Assembly (NCBI GenBank): GCA_963971305.1
Contig: OZ020307.1
Coordinates: forward strand, 10,429,501 to 10,493,500
Origin: Arcuatula senhousia
Taxonomy: Eukaryota > Mollusca > Bivalvia > Mytilida > Mytilidae
Length of the DNA: 64,000 nucleotides
Direction of reading: 5' to 3'
Of this stretch, positions 1 to 11,286 are shown piece after piece. Within the stretch, counting starts at the first letter, position 1; every line of letters begins with the position of its first letter. The notes under the pieces were generated by a model. The model made no database searches, was not told the origin of the DNA, and was given only the letters and a program-made list of their open reading frames with translations. The position numbers and the translations under genes were made by a program.

Positions 1-935
1 ACAACATATTTGTACAGTTTGATGGACGTGTTTTTCAGCAGATAATAGGTATCCCATTGGGCACAAATTGTGCACCATTGCTTGCCGATTTGTTTCTTCG
101 TTCATATGAAGCGGACTTCTTACAATCGCTTCTACACAAAAAGGACCGCAAACTTGCTTTATCCTTCAATCTCACATTTCGTTATATTGATGATGTCCTT
201 TCACTAAACAATCCTCGATTCGGTGACTATTTACATCTCATATATCCGAAGGAACTTGAGATAAAGGACACTACAGATTCTAGAAGGTCCGCTTCATATT
301 TGGATCTATTTCTCGAAATTGACACACAAGGAAGGCTTTGTACAAAGCTCTATGACAAACGTGATGACTTCAACTTTCCAATAGTTAACTTTCCCTTTCT
401 GTGTAGCAACATTCCGTCCGCTCCAGCATATGGAGTTTACGTATCACAATTGATTCGTTATACCAGAGCATGTGGGGAGTACAACGACTTCCTTGATAGA
501 GCTACACGGCTGACAAGTAAATTGTTAACACAGGGGTACGTTGCTCCCAGGTTGTTGTCATCACTCAAGAAATTTTACGGAAGACATCATATGCTTGTAT
601 ACAAATGCGGGATTTCTATCTCTCAGATGAGCACAGATGTTGGTTTGACATAGGGTTTTGTAATGTCATCCTTTCCGGATTTGACCAACACTAAACTCGA
701 CCTTTGGCAACGTGACGGGTGTGCTATAGCAAGCAGGAACTGCTTACTCTTCCGGAGCACCTGAGTTCACTCTCGTTTCGACTTGAGTTCACGTTGCTGA
801 ATGCGGTTTTGTTGTTATGTGTGTGTGTTTTATGTTGTTATGTGGTTTGTTTTGTTGTGATGATTTTGTGTCTGCCGGTTTTGTCTTTGTCTTGACGGTT
901 TTATGATACTGATTACCTCTTTGGTATACCTTTGC
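1..935 (+). mobile_element. Penelope-like element, 3' part with UTR
   Basis: It comprises the RT ORF end plus a GT-rich 3' untranslated tail. Comparison with the inverted copy near 6.8-7.2 kb shows shared sequence well past the stop (GGAACTGCTTACTCTTCCGG near 735-757, the GTTTCGACT block, TTTTGTCT near 882). Both copies end within a few bases of GGTAYACC/GGTACC, at about 925-935 here and about 6757 in the other copy. The 3' boundary is inferred from where the two copies stop matching. Confidence 0.6.
3..653 (+). CDS. Penelope-like reverse transcriptase, C-terminal part (partial at left edge)
   Basis: The frame is open from the window edge to the TAG at 651-653, so this is the 3' end of a longer ORF; the first codons seen are not a real start. 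Visible RT signatures are GIPLGTNCAP (about 48-77) and RYIDDVL with the YIDD catalytic aspartates at 183-194. They are followed by a SYLDLxLEID segment, DKRDDFNFPIVNFPF, and a C-terminal SLKKFYGRHH block. This arrangement is familiar to me from molluscan Penelope-like elements. No GIY-YIG endonuclease is seen before the stop, so either it lies elsewhere or the element belongs to an endonuclease-lacking group. The RT role is confident, the superfamily less so. A second, decayed copy of the same 3' region lies inverted at 6757-7205. Confidence 0.8.
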   Translation, partial: NIFVQFDGRVFQQIIGIPLGTNCAPLLADLFLRSYEADFLQSLLHKKDRKLALSFNLTFRYIDDVLSLNNPRFGDYLHLIYPKELEIKDTTDSRRSASYLDLFLEIDTQGRLCTKLYDKRDDFNFPIVNFPFLCSNIPSAPAYGVYVSQLIRYTRACGEYNDFLDRATRLTSKLLTQGYVAPRLLSSLKKFYGRHHMLVYKCGISISQMSTDVGLT

Positions 936-1100
936 TTCTTCTATATTTAAGAATTTAATAGCAATGGTTATTTTTTTCTCTTGTTGGTGGATCGATATTA
1001 ATACCTCAAAGTCTGATGTTGGCTCTGGTCTATGCAAGACATCTTTTAAGTGTTGAAGCCATCGTGCTGATTTTTCTTTCTCGGTAGCTTTATCTTTCAC
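895..1100 (-). pseudogene. LINE reverse-transcriptase linker remnant
   Basis: Read on the minus strand, the segment gives KSARWLQHLKDVLHRPEP followed by a degenerate SxxEKxIxxAIKxLNxEEAK stretch. This resembles the region just before the RT domain in many animal LINEs (RWxxHFxxLLNRPxP ... AIKxLKxGKA). There is no start, and the homology breaks where the Penelope-like 3' end begins, which suggests the Penelope-like element landed in this LINE fragment. Confidence 0.5.
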
Positions 1101-1107
1101 AGGTGGT

Positions 1108-1330
1108 ACTTTGTGGTTAGTAAGTTAGTTATTGCTTTACTCCCAAGCAGCACGATTTCGGCTATATCCGGGAGATGAACATGAAAGGGGTGATACAATG
1201 AACATGAAATGATGATGAAGTGGAAGAAATGGGGACACAAGGCCAATCGGGTAGGGGAGTTTTGACTGCCACTGGAAAAAGGAGTGATGGGTAGGGACGG
1301 AAAATTTAGCCTCCTGCATGGGGATCCTAC
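1108..1330 (+). repeat. dispersed repeat, copy 1
   Basis: This stretch (GTTAGTTATTGC, GGCAGCAC-type, TTCGGCT, ATGATGAAGTGGAAGAAATGG, ACAAGGCCAATCGGG) realigns with 3893-4065 in the same orientation, with indels. No coding potential is supported. The class is unknown. Confidence 0.6.
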
Positions 1331-1560
1331 GGGTCCTACTCTTACCGAGACCTGCAGCAGGGTTCTTTAACGTGCGAGGAACGTGACATTTTTCCCAACA
1401 CGGTGCACCACTATGGTTTGCGGTCAGGTTTTCCGCATTATCGCCTGACGACCCGGCATCTCTCGATGTCAGGGCTGCCCCATTCAACCACCTGGGGCAC
1501 ACATCCCAGTCGCTTTGTGGGCAAAGCGGCCTGACCCGATGTCAGGTTTCTGAGCGCTCT
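1331..1560. repeat. GC-richer dispersed repeat segment
   Basis: The segment is markedly GC-richer than its surroundings and includes GGGTTCTTTAACGTGC near 1362-1377. The reverse complement of that core, GCACGTAAAAGAACCC, occurs at about 22016-22031 inside the gypsy 3' untranslated region. I know this core as a widespread molluscan repeat but cannot assign the family. An open frame on the minus strand (1137-1502) has no recognisable protein and is not annotated as a gene. Confidence 0.4.
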
Positions 1561-1679
1561 TAAGTGTGGTACTTTGTAAGTTTACCATATAATTCATTAG
1601 TGATTTTAAAGAGTGTCTTTAGATCACCCCTTAGTGCTGCTTATTCGGTCTCATCTCGCTTTTTGAAACGGTGTGAACC

Positions 1680-2150
1680 ACTGAAAATTATTATAAGTGT
1701 TTTAAGTCAACTTTCACTTCAGGAAATTTATTATAGTTTTTTATCTAAAGTCAACTTTCACTCCTGGTACCGGTAGCTTGCTATTGGCATTTTAAGTTAA
1801 CTTGCACCCCTGGAAATGTTTTATAATTTTGAGTCAACTTTCACCCCTAATGTTGACTTTCGCCCAAGGAAATTTGTTATAAGTTTTTAAAGTCAACTGT
1901 CAGCCCTTGTAATTTGTTATTGGTGTCACAGTTTAAGTCACCTTTCGCCCAAGGAAATTTGTTATAAGTTTTTAAAGTCAACTGTCAGCCCTTGTAATTT
2001 GTTATTGGTGTTTTAAGTCAACTTTCACCCATGGTAATTATAATTGTAGTTTTATATTAACTTGTACCCCTGAGTGGTTTTAGTGAACATTCATCCCTGG
2101 AAATTTGTAATTGGTGTTTTTAGTCAACTTGCACGCCTTGAAATCATGTG
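1680..2150. repeat. degenerate minisatellite, ~42 bp unit with ~85 bp dimers
   Basis: The motif AAGTCAACTTTCACCCCTGG followed by AAATTTGTTATAAGTTTTT recurs about ten times with drift. The block beginning CGCCCAAGGAAATTTG at 1861 repeats at 1946, an 85 bp dimer that is nearly exact through GTTATTGGTGT. No coding is expected. Confidence 0.75.
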
Positions 2151-3892
2151 GCATTTTGTAAAATGTCTGATAATTTTAACAAAAAATTAAGAAATTGCCT
2201 TAAACTATGTATGCATTGGCCTCGTAAGTTCTGAGCACTGAACTATTTTAGGACATATTTATTGACCAAGGATTAGTTTGGTATGCTTGACTATGTAATA
2301 ATTAAACTAACTGACTCAGTAAGCTATATATTCGCTTGAAATGTCATAGAAAACTTCAAATAGCTATGTCCAAACCTGTCAAAGTTCTGGATGAATTGAA
2401 AACACCATTCCAATCAAGACTTTAAAAAACAAGTATATATTCAAATTGCATTTGGGACAAAATTTCTGCAAATGATTATAACAACTATGTAGTAGCCAAA
2501 GAATTTTCAGCCAGAATATTGTAGTTTCTTCAAGTGATAGAACAATTATGTTCAGCCGTCAATGACATGAAGATCATTTGGCCTTCTTGGTACAGCACCT
2601 ATGATTAGTCTTTAATATACGAAACACACATCAGGTGTAAAACTTTATTGCATAGAAGTGTGTTGTATTTCAGATTTTTTACTGTTACTGGAACGAAACA
2701 ATTCTTAAACAGTCCTTTGATTATATCAACCGGACTAAGAACTTTTAGATAGTGTAGAGGGTCCACTCATCATTTCCCTCGAACACAGACACCAAGCACT
2801 CCCTTTTCTTTCTTGTGCTCCTATAACGTTTTTTTTTTTTCTATTCTTATTGAGCAATAATGTTTTTCTTTTGTTTTGTTATTTATAAATGTAACTTGTA
2901 TGCATGCTCAAATTGTATATTCATTATAATGTCAAAATATGTTATGGAGAGGACTTCATAAGTATATGTTTTACTTGTGTCCAATCGATTTTTTTCTAGT
3001 CATTTTTTTCTACTGAATGCCTAAAATCGGTCAGCATTTTTTTAAAACACTTCAATCTTGAAAATCGACGACATCATCGAATTTTAGCAAGTCTGTAAAC
3101 CTGGTGACAAGTGAGACCGTCGAATCAACAGCCGATTGGGTAAACAATTAAGTCCACCGCTGTAACCAGTCAGTCATACAACTTCATTTTGCTAAAATAA
3201 ACCAAAAAAAATCACGAATTTAAATAAATCAAATAAATTCGAAGACATAAAAATAATAAAAAGATGAAATTTATGATCTTAATCAAAGCTTAATCTTTAA
3301 TTTAAAAAAATAAATACGTATTTTGAGATTTAAAATGTAACTAATTTGTTTAGTTATTAAATAATGCCACAGTACGCTATGTCTCACCGATTTTACAATC
3401 CATTTTTTGTTCCAGCTTTTAGACGAAAAAAACGTAAATCACTAATTTTCCCATAATTATTCAAGTCCAAACATTTGATAGTATCTTAGATATGGCATCT
3501 TAATCACGAATTTGACATAAGAATATTATTTGTCACTCTGTGGTTGAATTTTAAAACACCACAATTCGATGTCCGTCCTTCTGCTTTTGACTGATAACGT
3601 AGGCAGAAGTTCCCCCGAGATATTTTTAGTTCTACATGTAGATGTTTGTTTTATAGAGAATATATCTTGATTTTAAAATGAAATATAGGCCAAGAAATTT
3701 TAGTCAAGCAAATGAAAAAAAAAGACCGGTTCATCTATATGATAAATAATATAAATATTTATTTATTTACATTTAACTCTTTGCATATACGTGGAATTTC
3801 AATTTCAAGGCCATAAAACATGAAGTTTACGTGTCCTTTTAACATTTAAAAACTTAGTGTTTTGATTTTGTTGACCGGTTTACCATTACTGA
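2151..3892. other. AT-rich stretch without a recognised gene
   Basis: I see no gene here. A diverged copy of the mytilid core (TCTTTAATATACGAAACACA, about 2610-2629) is the only recognisable piece. Open frames are short and low complexity. Confidence 0.5.
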
Positions 3893-4080
3893 TTGTTAGT
3901 TTGTTAGTTAGCTATTGCCTTACTCCAAGGCAGCACTAATTCGGCTCATGAAATTATCATGAAGTGGAGGAAATGGTGACAAAAGGCCAATTGGGATGGA
4001 AATTTGGACTGTGTGTCGTTGTAAAAGGGGAGGGATAGGTAAGATTGGACAATCTAGTCTCTTAAAGTCGATAAAAACTA
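3893..4080 (+). repeat. dispersed repeat, copy 2
   Basis: This is the second copy of the repeat at 1108-1330, in the same orientation: GTTAGTTAGCTATTGCCTTAC, the GCAGCACTAATTCGGCT block, ATGAAGTGGAGGAAATGG, AAAGGCCAATTGGG. Confidence 0.6.
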
Positions 4081-4094
4081 GAAATTACCCCCTC

Positions 4095-4510
4095 CCACCA
4101 TATCAATGTGAAAAAAAAAATTAAAATAGGAGGTGTACATCATTATTGTGTCACAAAGATTGTGTGAAAGTTTCATGAAAATCCATCCAGTGGTTTAGGA
4201 GGAGTAGTGGATTAAGAGATCCATTGCTAAGTCCATGTATTGCAATGGGAAACCCCCAAAATCATTTTGACCAACTTTTATAATAGCAGGTGCACATAAA
4301 CATTATGTCACAAAGATTGTGTGAAAGTTTCATGAAAATCCATCAAGGGGTTTAGGAGTGGCGGATAAGAGAGGGGTACCCTCTTGTTGTCCAAAAATCA
4401 TGTAGACCAACTTTAAAATAGGAGGTGCACTTCTACATAATGTCACAAAGATTGTGTGAAAGTGTCATGAAGATACATCCAGGGTTAAAAGGAGCTGCTG
4501 GTAAGAGAAA
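4095..4510 (-). repeat. tandem repeat, ~150 bp unit (AGGAGGTGCAC / GAAAGTTTCATGAAAATCC family)
   Basis: Three units each carry AATAGGAGGTGYAC, TGTCACAAAGATTGTGTGAA and a TTTCATGAAAATCCATC core, at about 4125, 4285 and 4425. The reverse complement of the same family is at 62030-62260 in piwi intron 12, so this copy is written on the minus strand relative to that one. Confidence 0.75.
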
Positions 4511-4785
4511 GGAAGCCTGAGGTGTAACTGATAAAGTTTCTTCGTTCTCGCCATTGTGAGGCTCCATGTTTCTGAGCCAAACAGCAAAACTGATTAAACA
4601 TTACTGTTGAACATTCAATGTTTGGTCTTTGTTTACGTCATGTGTCTTGATTTGCATATTTTTTAAGAAACGTTATTGCTAAGGCTGTATATGCTTCTGC
4701 TATAGTCTTGCCTTTACATCATCATCTGTTCCATCTAAGTTATTAATCACACTTCCAAGAGTAAGACCAGGAGTAAGATAAGTGT

Positions 4786-5437
4786 TACGTCTGCCATGTT
4801 AAATGCGTAGATGACCCAAATCCAATGTCGCCACTACAACGACCAAGGGGTATGAATGGCACAGCAATTTTTGGCATACAACCTGATGGATCCACAAGTT
4901 AAGATACTGACGATCCAAGGCCCATATTATTGATTGGCGTATACCTGCCGTGCAGGGGAGGACCCAATGCAGATACAAATTTCACAGAATGTCTAGATGA
5001 ATTGACAGAGAACCTGACAAAGTATAAACCTATCTGTGACTGCATAATAATGGGAGACATTAATACGAGCCTTCAAAAGGACAAGCCGAACAGCAGATAT
5101 AAATTGTTTTATGTCTTATATTACCAAAGAATATACAGAATATTTGTACATATTTTCATCCTAGTGGGAAGAGCTCTACACAAATTGACTACGCCACTCA
5201 GACTGAACAAAACCTCATCTTAGATTACAAGAAACTCCCACACTTAACAGCATGACCCTGTCTTGATTACCATACCAGTATGTCTCACAGAGGGTAAACT
5301 GGAACAAGGTTAACATTCAGGAATACCAGGATCTTGTCTCCACACTGACCGGGGATGTTGAATTAGAACTTGAGAACCCAACAGCCAGTCAGATCTCAAA
5401 TGTCACCAGTCATATATGCGCCATATTGGACACAGTC
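4786..5437 (+). pseudogene. LINE ORF2 endonuclease fragment (EEP/APE type)
   Basis: The open stretch 4930-5223 contains IGVYLPCRGG and, about 40 residues on, CIIMGDINTSL. These match the apurinic-endonuclease-like (EEP) domain of LINEs, in which GDxN is a catalytic motif. Further on, with frameshifts and stops, there is NWNKVNIQEYQDLV and a TASQISNVTSHICAILDT stretch, the usual post-endonuclease region. The same element resumes at about 5986 after an antisense LINE insertion. It is degraded and not functional. Confidence 0.65.
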
Positions 5438-5985
5438 AGAATATTTTATTGCCAATTTGACGCCCATTACTGAGCAGTATAAAGATAAAGTAATACATTA
5501 CAACAGATAAAGTAATAGAATAAAGTAATAAATGCATAAACAATATTAATATGGCATATAGATTAAAGCCTACTTCATATGGCATGTATGGCAGCAGATT
5601 TGTCGTTTGATAATAAACTATTACATTTGACATGCATATATATAAATGAACTTTTACGGTGACCCAGTGATATTTTTATAAACTTTTGAAAATGATTCAC
5701 AATTGGCTATGACATATCTAATAAAATATTGGATCGCTTTTCAAATAAGTTTAATACTAGGTTACTAGTTTCTTAATAATATAGTCATCTTCATTTGACA
5801 TAAGCCAAATGAATTTATCATTTTGATTTAATTGTATTTCATTAAATATTTTTGCCCTTACATTTTCTAAGTTTGGACATTGAAGCAAGAAATGGAGTTC
5901 GTCCTCAATGTCAATTTTTCATAGCTTACATTTTCGTTCACTTACTGGTAGCCCATGATATCTTCCCAATTCAATTTCTAACAGC
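5438..5985 (-). pseudogene. 5'-truncated LINE 3' end, antisense insertion into another LINE
   Basis: Read on the minus strand from 5985, the sequence gives LELGRYHGLPVSERKCKL, then IEDELHFLLQCPNLENVR. That is the C-terminal zinc-knuckle-like CxxC...H...C region found at the end of many LINE ORF2 proteins. It is followed by AT-rich 3' sequence ending near 5438 with AATAAAATATT (minus strand). It interrupts the plus-strand LINE, whose reading resumes on the far side. Confidence 0.6.
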
Positions 5986-6370
5986 TGCTATCTCCTGCTT
6001 TCGACAGAAGAAAAACACCAAAATTAAACGCAAAAGACTATGGACACCAGAAATCAAAGAAGCATGTAAATGAAGTAAAGAAAAATTCTAGTATGGAAAG
6101 AGAATGGTCGACATAACAACTAAGATGCCAAGTCCTTTATCGAGATGAAATACGCAAAACGAAATCTACGATCAGCCCAACGACAACAGGAAGCGCTCCA
6201 AAGGAGGTCTAAATACGAAGCTCTAATGAATGCGAGTGAGGGTGACCAGTCAGTATGTTTTTCAAACTGATATCATAGCAAAGGAGAGATGAGTCAGGAA
6301 AAACAACAAATCTCACCATTAACAATACAGTGTTAACTTCTGGTAATGAAATCAAAGATGGATGGGTGGA
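5986..6370 (+). pseudogene. LINE ORF2 linker region, continuation
   Basis: KIKRKRLWTPEIKEACK (about 6020-6070) is followed in shifted frames by NFSMWKEN, AKSFIEMKYAKRNLRSAQRQ, SKYEALMNASEGDQSVFFKL and NEIKDGWVEYF. This is the region between endonuclease and RT in the same LINE as 4786-5437. Several frame breaks are present. The RT core itself is not found after 6370. Confidence 0.6.
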
Positions 6371-6756
6371 ATATCCTTTCTATATACTCATGACCAAATC
6401 AAGAAAAATCAGCCTGATTGGTTGAAAATGTTGCAATTTCGTATAAATCCAGATCGTCCCCAAAATCTAGGTCATATAGATTCAACTGGATTTCATTTCT
6501 CTTCCCTGATGATCAAATCGATGGCAAAAGAAAAAAGAAAAAAAGGCAAGGGTCGGAACGCAAACAACCTTGTCTAACACCTGATTTTATTTCAAACTAT
6601 GCACTTTATATCTCCTCCATTTACTACCTAACATTTCATTCCCATGCACATATTCGTTATCAATGTAACAATCTTATTTGGCACTCCGTGGCTGTCAATG
6701 ATTTTCCATAGAATTCTCTACCAACACACAAAGTCGATAAAACTGAAAGAAGCAGA

Positions 6757-7205
6757 GGTACCAATGGGGTATCCGAATGTCAAAAGTCCGAAAGGGCAGA
6801 GACAAAACCAGTAAACACCAACACTAGAACGGGACAAAAAAAAAAACAACATGTAAAACATGGAAACACAAAATACTGAATATCAATAAACAACGCGAAC
6901 TCCAGTCGAAACAAGAGTGAACGCAGCTAGATGCTCCGGAAGAGTAAGCAGTTCCTATTTGCTATAGCACACCCGTCGCGTTGCCAATAGTCCATTCAGC
7001 GTGTCAAATCCGGTAAAGGAAAACAAAACAAAACCCTATGACAAACCAACATCTACACTCATCTGAGAGATCGAAATCCCATATTTGTCTATAAGTGCAT
7101 GATGTCTTCCGTAAAATTTCTTGAGTGAAGACAGCAACCGAAGAGCAACAGAGGAAGCTGTTCCATTTACTAGTAATTGACTGTTCGATTATCCTTATTA
7201 TTGTC
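6757..7205 (-). pseudogene. inverted, decayed Penelope-like 3' end
   Basis: The reverse complement matches the end of the RT at 541-660 (LKKFYGRHH and MSTDVGL equivalents) and its UTR (GGAACTGCTTACTCTTCCGG equivalent at 6935-6955). Frame breaks make it non-coding. Its outer end at about 6757 corresponds to the 3' end of copy 1. Confidence 0.65.
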
Positions 7206-7209
7206 ACGT

Positions 7210-7735
7210 AGCGAGAATTGACTTGAATTTTTCAAAATCTTTAGTGCTCATTCATGCAAAAAAGAAGGTCTCAGCCAGCATTTGAATCATGTATTTTGCT
7301 AAGCATCCCGAGATGCACCTACCAAATGTGGTACTTTCCTATTACCAGAAATGGACTATTCTTCTGTAAGTGCCATCAGTGCAAAAATATAGGTTATAGC
7401 TGGCATCTGAAGCATGCATTGTGCTTAGCATAACTAGGTGCACCTACCATACCAATATGGTTAATGTGACACTCGTCAGTAAGTGGTAATGGACTTTTAC
7501 CTTTCTTCTGTTAGTGATCATCCATGCAGAAAATGTAGGTCAAGCATGCATTGTGCTTAGCCTCACTAGGTGCACCTACCATACCAATATGATTGATGCA
7601 GCACTTGCAGGTAAGCATGAATGGACTTTAACCATTCTCCTGGAAGTGGTCATCCATGCATAACATATAGGTCACATCCAGTATCTGAACCATGCGTTGT
7701 GCTTAGCCTCACTAGGTGCACCTACCATACCATGA
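7210..7735. repeat. tandem repeat, ~125-146 bp units
   Basis: Four units carry TGCTTAGCMTMACTAGGTG and GCACCTACCATACC; the CACCTACC position recurs at about 7316, 7441, 7572 and 7718. No gene is seen. Confidence 0.7.
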
Positions 7736-8525
7736 ATTAAGAGTTTGATTTTGCCTACAAAAACGATGTCTCCCCCGTTTCCCCAAAAGTATCTAAGTTC
7801 AAAGGACCAGAACTCCAACAAAGAATTGAGGATCAAAATTTCCTGGTAACATGCATAACTACATATGGTGGCCTTCCTATATACCAAGTTTTGTTGAATT
7901 CGGTTCAGTAATTTCAGAGGAGTTGCGCTGACAATATGATAAATGAGGATTTTCAGCAATTTTCTAGGTTCAAAGGGCCATAACTCCCACGAAAATTTGA
8001 GGATCAATATTTCCTGGTAACATGCACAACTACTTATGGTGTCCTTCCTATATACCAAGTTTCATTGAATTTGGTTCAGTAGTTTTAGATGAGTTGCGCT
8101 GACAAGATGATAAATGAGGATTTTCAGCAATTTTCTATGTTCAAAGGGCCATAACTCCCACAAAAATTTGAGGATCGAAATTTCCTTGTAATTTGCACAA
8201 TTACATATGGTGTTCTTCCTATATACTAAGTTTTGGTGAATTCGGTTCAGTAGTTTCAGAGGAGTTGCCCTGACAAGATGATAAATGAGGATTTTCAGCA
8301 ATTTTCTAAGTTCAAAGGGCCATAACTCCCACAAAAATTTGAGAATCAAAATTTCCTGGTAACATGCACAACTACATATGGTGTCCTTCCTACATACCAA
8401 GTTTGGTTGAATTTGGTTCATTAGTTTCTGAGGAGTTGCGCTGACAAACTTTGTGATGGACAGACGGACGGACACAACAAAAACAATATGTCTCCCTACA
8501 TATATTGTCGGGGGAGACATAATTA
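7736..8525 (-). mobile_element. tandem-core element, ~171 bp units, GTCC-rich head
   Basis: Four units contain TTCAAAGGGCCATAACTCC (about 7969, 8140, 8311, plus a diverged first copy) and ATACCAAGTTTNGTTGAATT. On the right are GACGGACGGACAC (about 8463) and then a stem, TATGTCTCCC ... GGGGGAGACATA (8489-8522). Read on the minus strand the order is hairpin, (GTCY)n, tandem core. I know this architecture from non-autonomous bivalve elements of the pearl type. Open frames here reflect the repeat, not genes. Confidence 0.65.
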
Positions 8526-8535
8526 TGCAGCACTT

Positions 8536-8650
8536 GTCAGTATGCTGGAATTTGGGACTTTGTGACAAACGGACGGACAAATCGACCCGAACAGTGTCAC
8601 TTTATCACTATATGCCCCTCTACTTTCATAGGTTGGGCATAAAAATGAAT
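8536..8650 (-). mobile_element. fragment of a second hairpin plus GTCC-head element
   Basis: ACGGACGGACAAATCG at about 8569 is followed by a stem (ATATGCCCCTCTAC ... GGTTGGGCATAAA, 8610-8643). The same head, in plus orientation, occurs at 45830-45900. Only the head is present here. Confidence 0.5.
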
Positions 8651-9530
8651 AAACAAGAGTTAACACTTAAATATGTCTCGCTTGCCGGCACCATCAGAAA
8701 CAATTATTCTTTCTTACTTCCACTATATTTTGAATTTACATGGATTTTCAGTTTCTGAGATCAAAAGATGTTTATAGACCTTAAACATTGCTAATATATG
8801 CAATAAAAATAATCAAAGTCACTCAACCAGAAAATCAAGGTCAAGGTCAAAAGATGGGGATGCAACTGTGCTAAGCTATTACTAGGGCATATGCATACCA
8901 CGTTTCATCAACCTTGGAGGTATAGAGGTGCTCGCAAAACTTTTCCATTGATATAATATGTATTGAAAATTGTCAGTCACTCAACCAGAAAATCAAGGTC
9001 AAGGTCAAAAGATGGGGATACTACTGGGAAATATGCATACCAAGTTTCATTAACCTAGGACCTATAGTTTTTGAGATATGGAGGTGCTCGGAAAACTTTT
9101 CCATTGCTATTATATGTTTTGAAAATTGTCAAAGTCACTGAACCCAAAAATCAAGGTCAAGGTCAAAAGATGGGGATGCAACTGTACTAAGCTACTACTG
9201 GTGCATATGCATACCAAGTTTCATCAAATTGGGACCTATATAGTTCTTGAGATATGGAGGTGCACACAAAACTTTTCCATTGCTATTATATGTATCGAAA
9301 ATTGTCAAAGTCATTCAACCAGAAATCAAGGTCAAGGTCAAAAGATGGGGATGCAACTGTGCTAAGCTACTACTGGGGCATATGCATACCAAGTTTCATC
9401 AACCCAAGACCTATAGTTCTTGAGATATGGAGGTGCTCATAAAACTTTTCCAAAAAGTTAACGCCGCTGCTGCCGCCGGTAAAGTAACACCCATGTCCCG
9501 CTCTGCTTCGCAGGCAAGACAAAAACGGTT
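8650..9530 (+). mobile_element. tandem-core element, ~140-160 bp units (AAGGTCAAGGTCAAAAGATG family)
   Basis: A unique end (AGTTAACACTTAAATATGTC ... TTTATAGACC, 8650-8780) leads into about four units containing AATCAAGGTCAAGGTCAAAA and CATACCAAGTTTCATCAA, closing with AAAAGTTAACGCCGCTGC (about 9454) and a small hairpin near 9510. An inverted copy with the same unique end lies at 60425-60900. Short open frames inside are repeat artefacts. Confidence 0.7.
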
Positions 9531-10097
9531 TTAAGTCTTATCTTCAAGGAAACTACAATAACTGATTGCACTTATACAGCAAGCATCAAGGGCAATGTTA
9601 CACACTAAAAGTATAGGTTTATATACCTAAGGTTGCATGCATGGATTAATGGTGTAGTCCTGGAGGATCCATCCATCATATGGAAAAGGATGAGATATAA
9701 ACAAGAGAAAGTGAAGGATGTTATCTTTTGTAAAGGTCATCAAGATACAAAGGTATAAGTAGTGGAAAATACATTTAATATGGAAGTCACTTCTCCTTTT
9801 CTTTGTAACTAGACAGGAACTCTGAGGACAAACAAACCATAACAAAGGTTGTTTTCTTTAAAACTTTTTTTTATTGAATTTTAAGTGGTATAATTTTCGA
9901 TAAAGTAACAGCTGATAGATTCTATGATTATTTAATACTTGGTACAAACATACTGTTCTAAACATACACTAGAAGCTCAAAGGAGCTTGAATAGCTCACC
10001 TGATTTTAAAGCTTTTTACTTATTGTTACATTTTATTAAAACCATCCTTATAATTAATGTAAGAACAGAAAATTTCTAAAGTTAACAACAATAACAA
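9531..10097. other. no recognised gene
   Basis: I see only AT-rich sequence and a short fragment, AGCTTGAATAGCTCACCTGA (about 9983-10002). That fragment is a diverged copy of the end of the AGGTGAGC family described at 10098-11286. Confidence 0.4.
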
Positions 10098-11286
10098 ACA
10101 AGAGGCTCCCAGGAGCCTGAATCGCTCACCTGGTCTTAATGTCAACCCTTTGAGGACTTTTGTATAGATAAATAAGCTGAATATTTAAGCAATAAAAAGC
10201 TTTTCTCTATCTGCAATAGTTTTCATTCCAAAGCAAAAAACACTATTTTTCACCTTTAAAGGGCCATAACCCCTTAAAGGGGTCATCTGACAACTTCGAC
10301 CCTAAAAAGACTTTTGTAGAGCTAAATGAGCTGAACATTTAAGCAAGCAACAGCTTTTCTCTATCTGCAATAGTTTTCATTCCATAGGCCAAAACACTAT
10401 TTTTTGCCTTTAAGGGGCTGTAACCCCAATAAGGGGTCATCTGACAACTTCGACCATATGGAGACTTGTGTAGAGCTAAATGAGCTGAACATTTAAGCAA
10501 GCAACAGCTTTTCTCTATCTGAAATAGTTTTCATTTTATAGGCCAAAAACTCTATTTTTTGCCTTTAAGGGGCCATAACCCCTATAAGGGGTCATCTGAC
10601 AACTTTAAACCTATGGAGACTTTTGTAGAGCTAAATGAGCTGAACATTTAAGCAAGCAACAGCTTTTCTTTATCTGCAATAGTTTTCATTCTATAGGCCA
10701 AAAACTCTTATTTTTTGCCTTTAAGGGGCCATAACCCCTATAAGGGGTCATCTGACAACTTTGATCTAATGGAGACTTTTGTAGAGCTAAATGAGCTGAA
10801 CATTTAAGCAAGCAACAGCTTCTCTCTATCTGCAATAGTTTTCATTCTATAGGCTAAAAACATGAAAAAATGCTATTTTTCACCTTTAAGGGGCCGTAAC
10901 TCCCATAAGGGGTCATCTGACAACTTCGACTCAATGGAGACTTTTGTAGAGCTTTTGATGCTGAAGCAGTAGCGTGGCATCAGATTTCATCTATCTCTTA
11001 TACTTTTTGATTTACAAGCCAAAAACAGTAGTCTGACCCCCCTGGTCTATTTTTAGCAACGGCAGCCATGTTTTTCGACGAATCAAAAATCCCCACATCA
11101 GTTCTGTGGGGGATACCCTAAAGTACCACCAGACCAAATTTGGTTTGAATCTGTGCAGCCGTTTCAGAGGAGAAGAAGTTTGAAGAAAAGTTAACGACGA
11201 CGACGGACCACGACGACGACGGACGACGACGACGACGGACGCCAAGTGATGGCAATAGCTCACATGGCCTTTGGCCAGGTGAGCTA
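10098..11286 (-). mobile_element. AGGTGAGC-family element with ~155 bp tandem core (copy 1)
   Basis: The left end is a hairpin (AGGCTCCCAGGAGCCT, 10102-10117) followed by GCTCACCTG; the right end is GGCCTTTGGCCAGGTGAGCT. Between them, about five ~155 bp units carry CTATCTGCAATAGTTTTCATT and GGGGCCATAACCCC, followed by a unique segment and a (GAC)n run next to GTTAACGACGACG (11190-11240). The terminal 250 bp match 54235-54450 in inverse orientation, but the internal units there are different. No protein is encoded. Confidence 0.75.

Noticed and set aside
1137..1502. Minus-strand ORF of 121 codons
   Set aside because: It lies in a dispersed GC-richer repeat, and its peptide resembles nothing recognisable.
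8062..8580. Minus-strand ORF of 172 codons with ICSCACYQEILILKFLWEL repeats
   Set aside because: It is the translation of ~171 bp tandem units (a multiple of three), not a protein gene.
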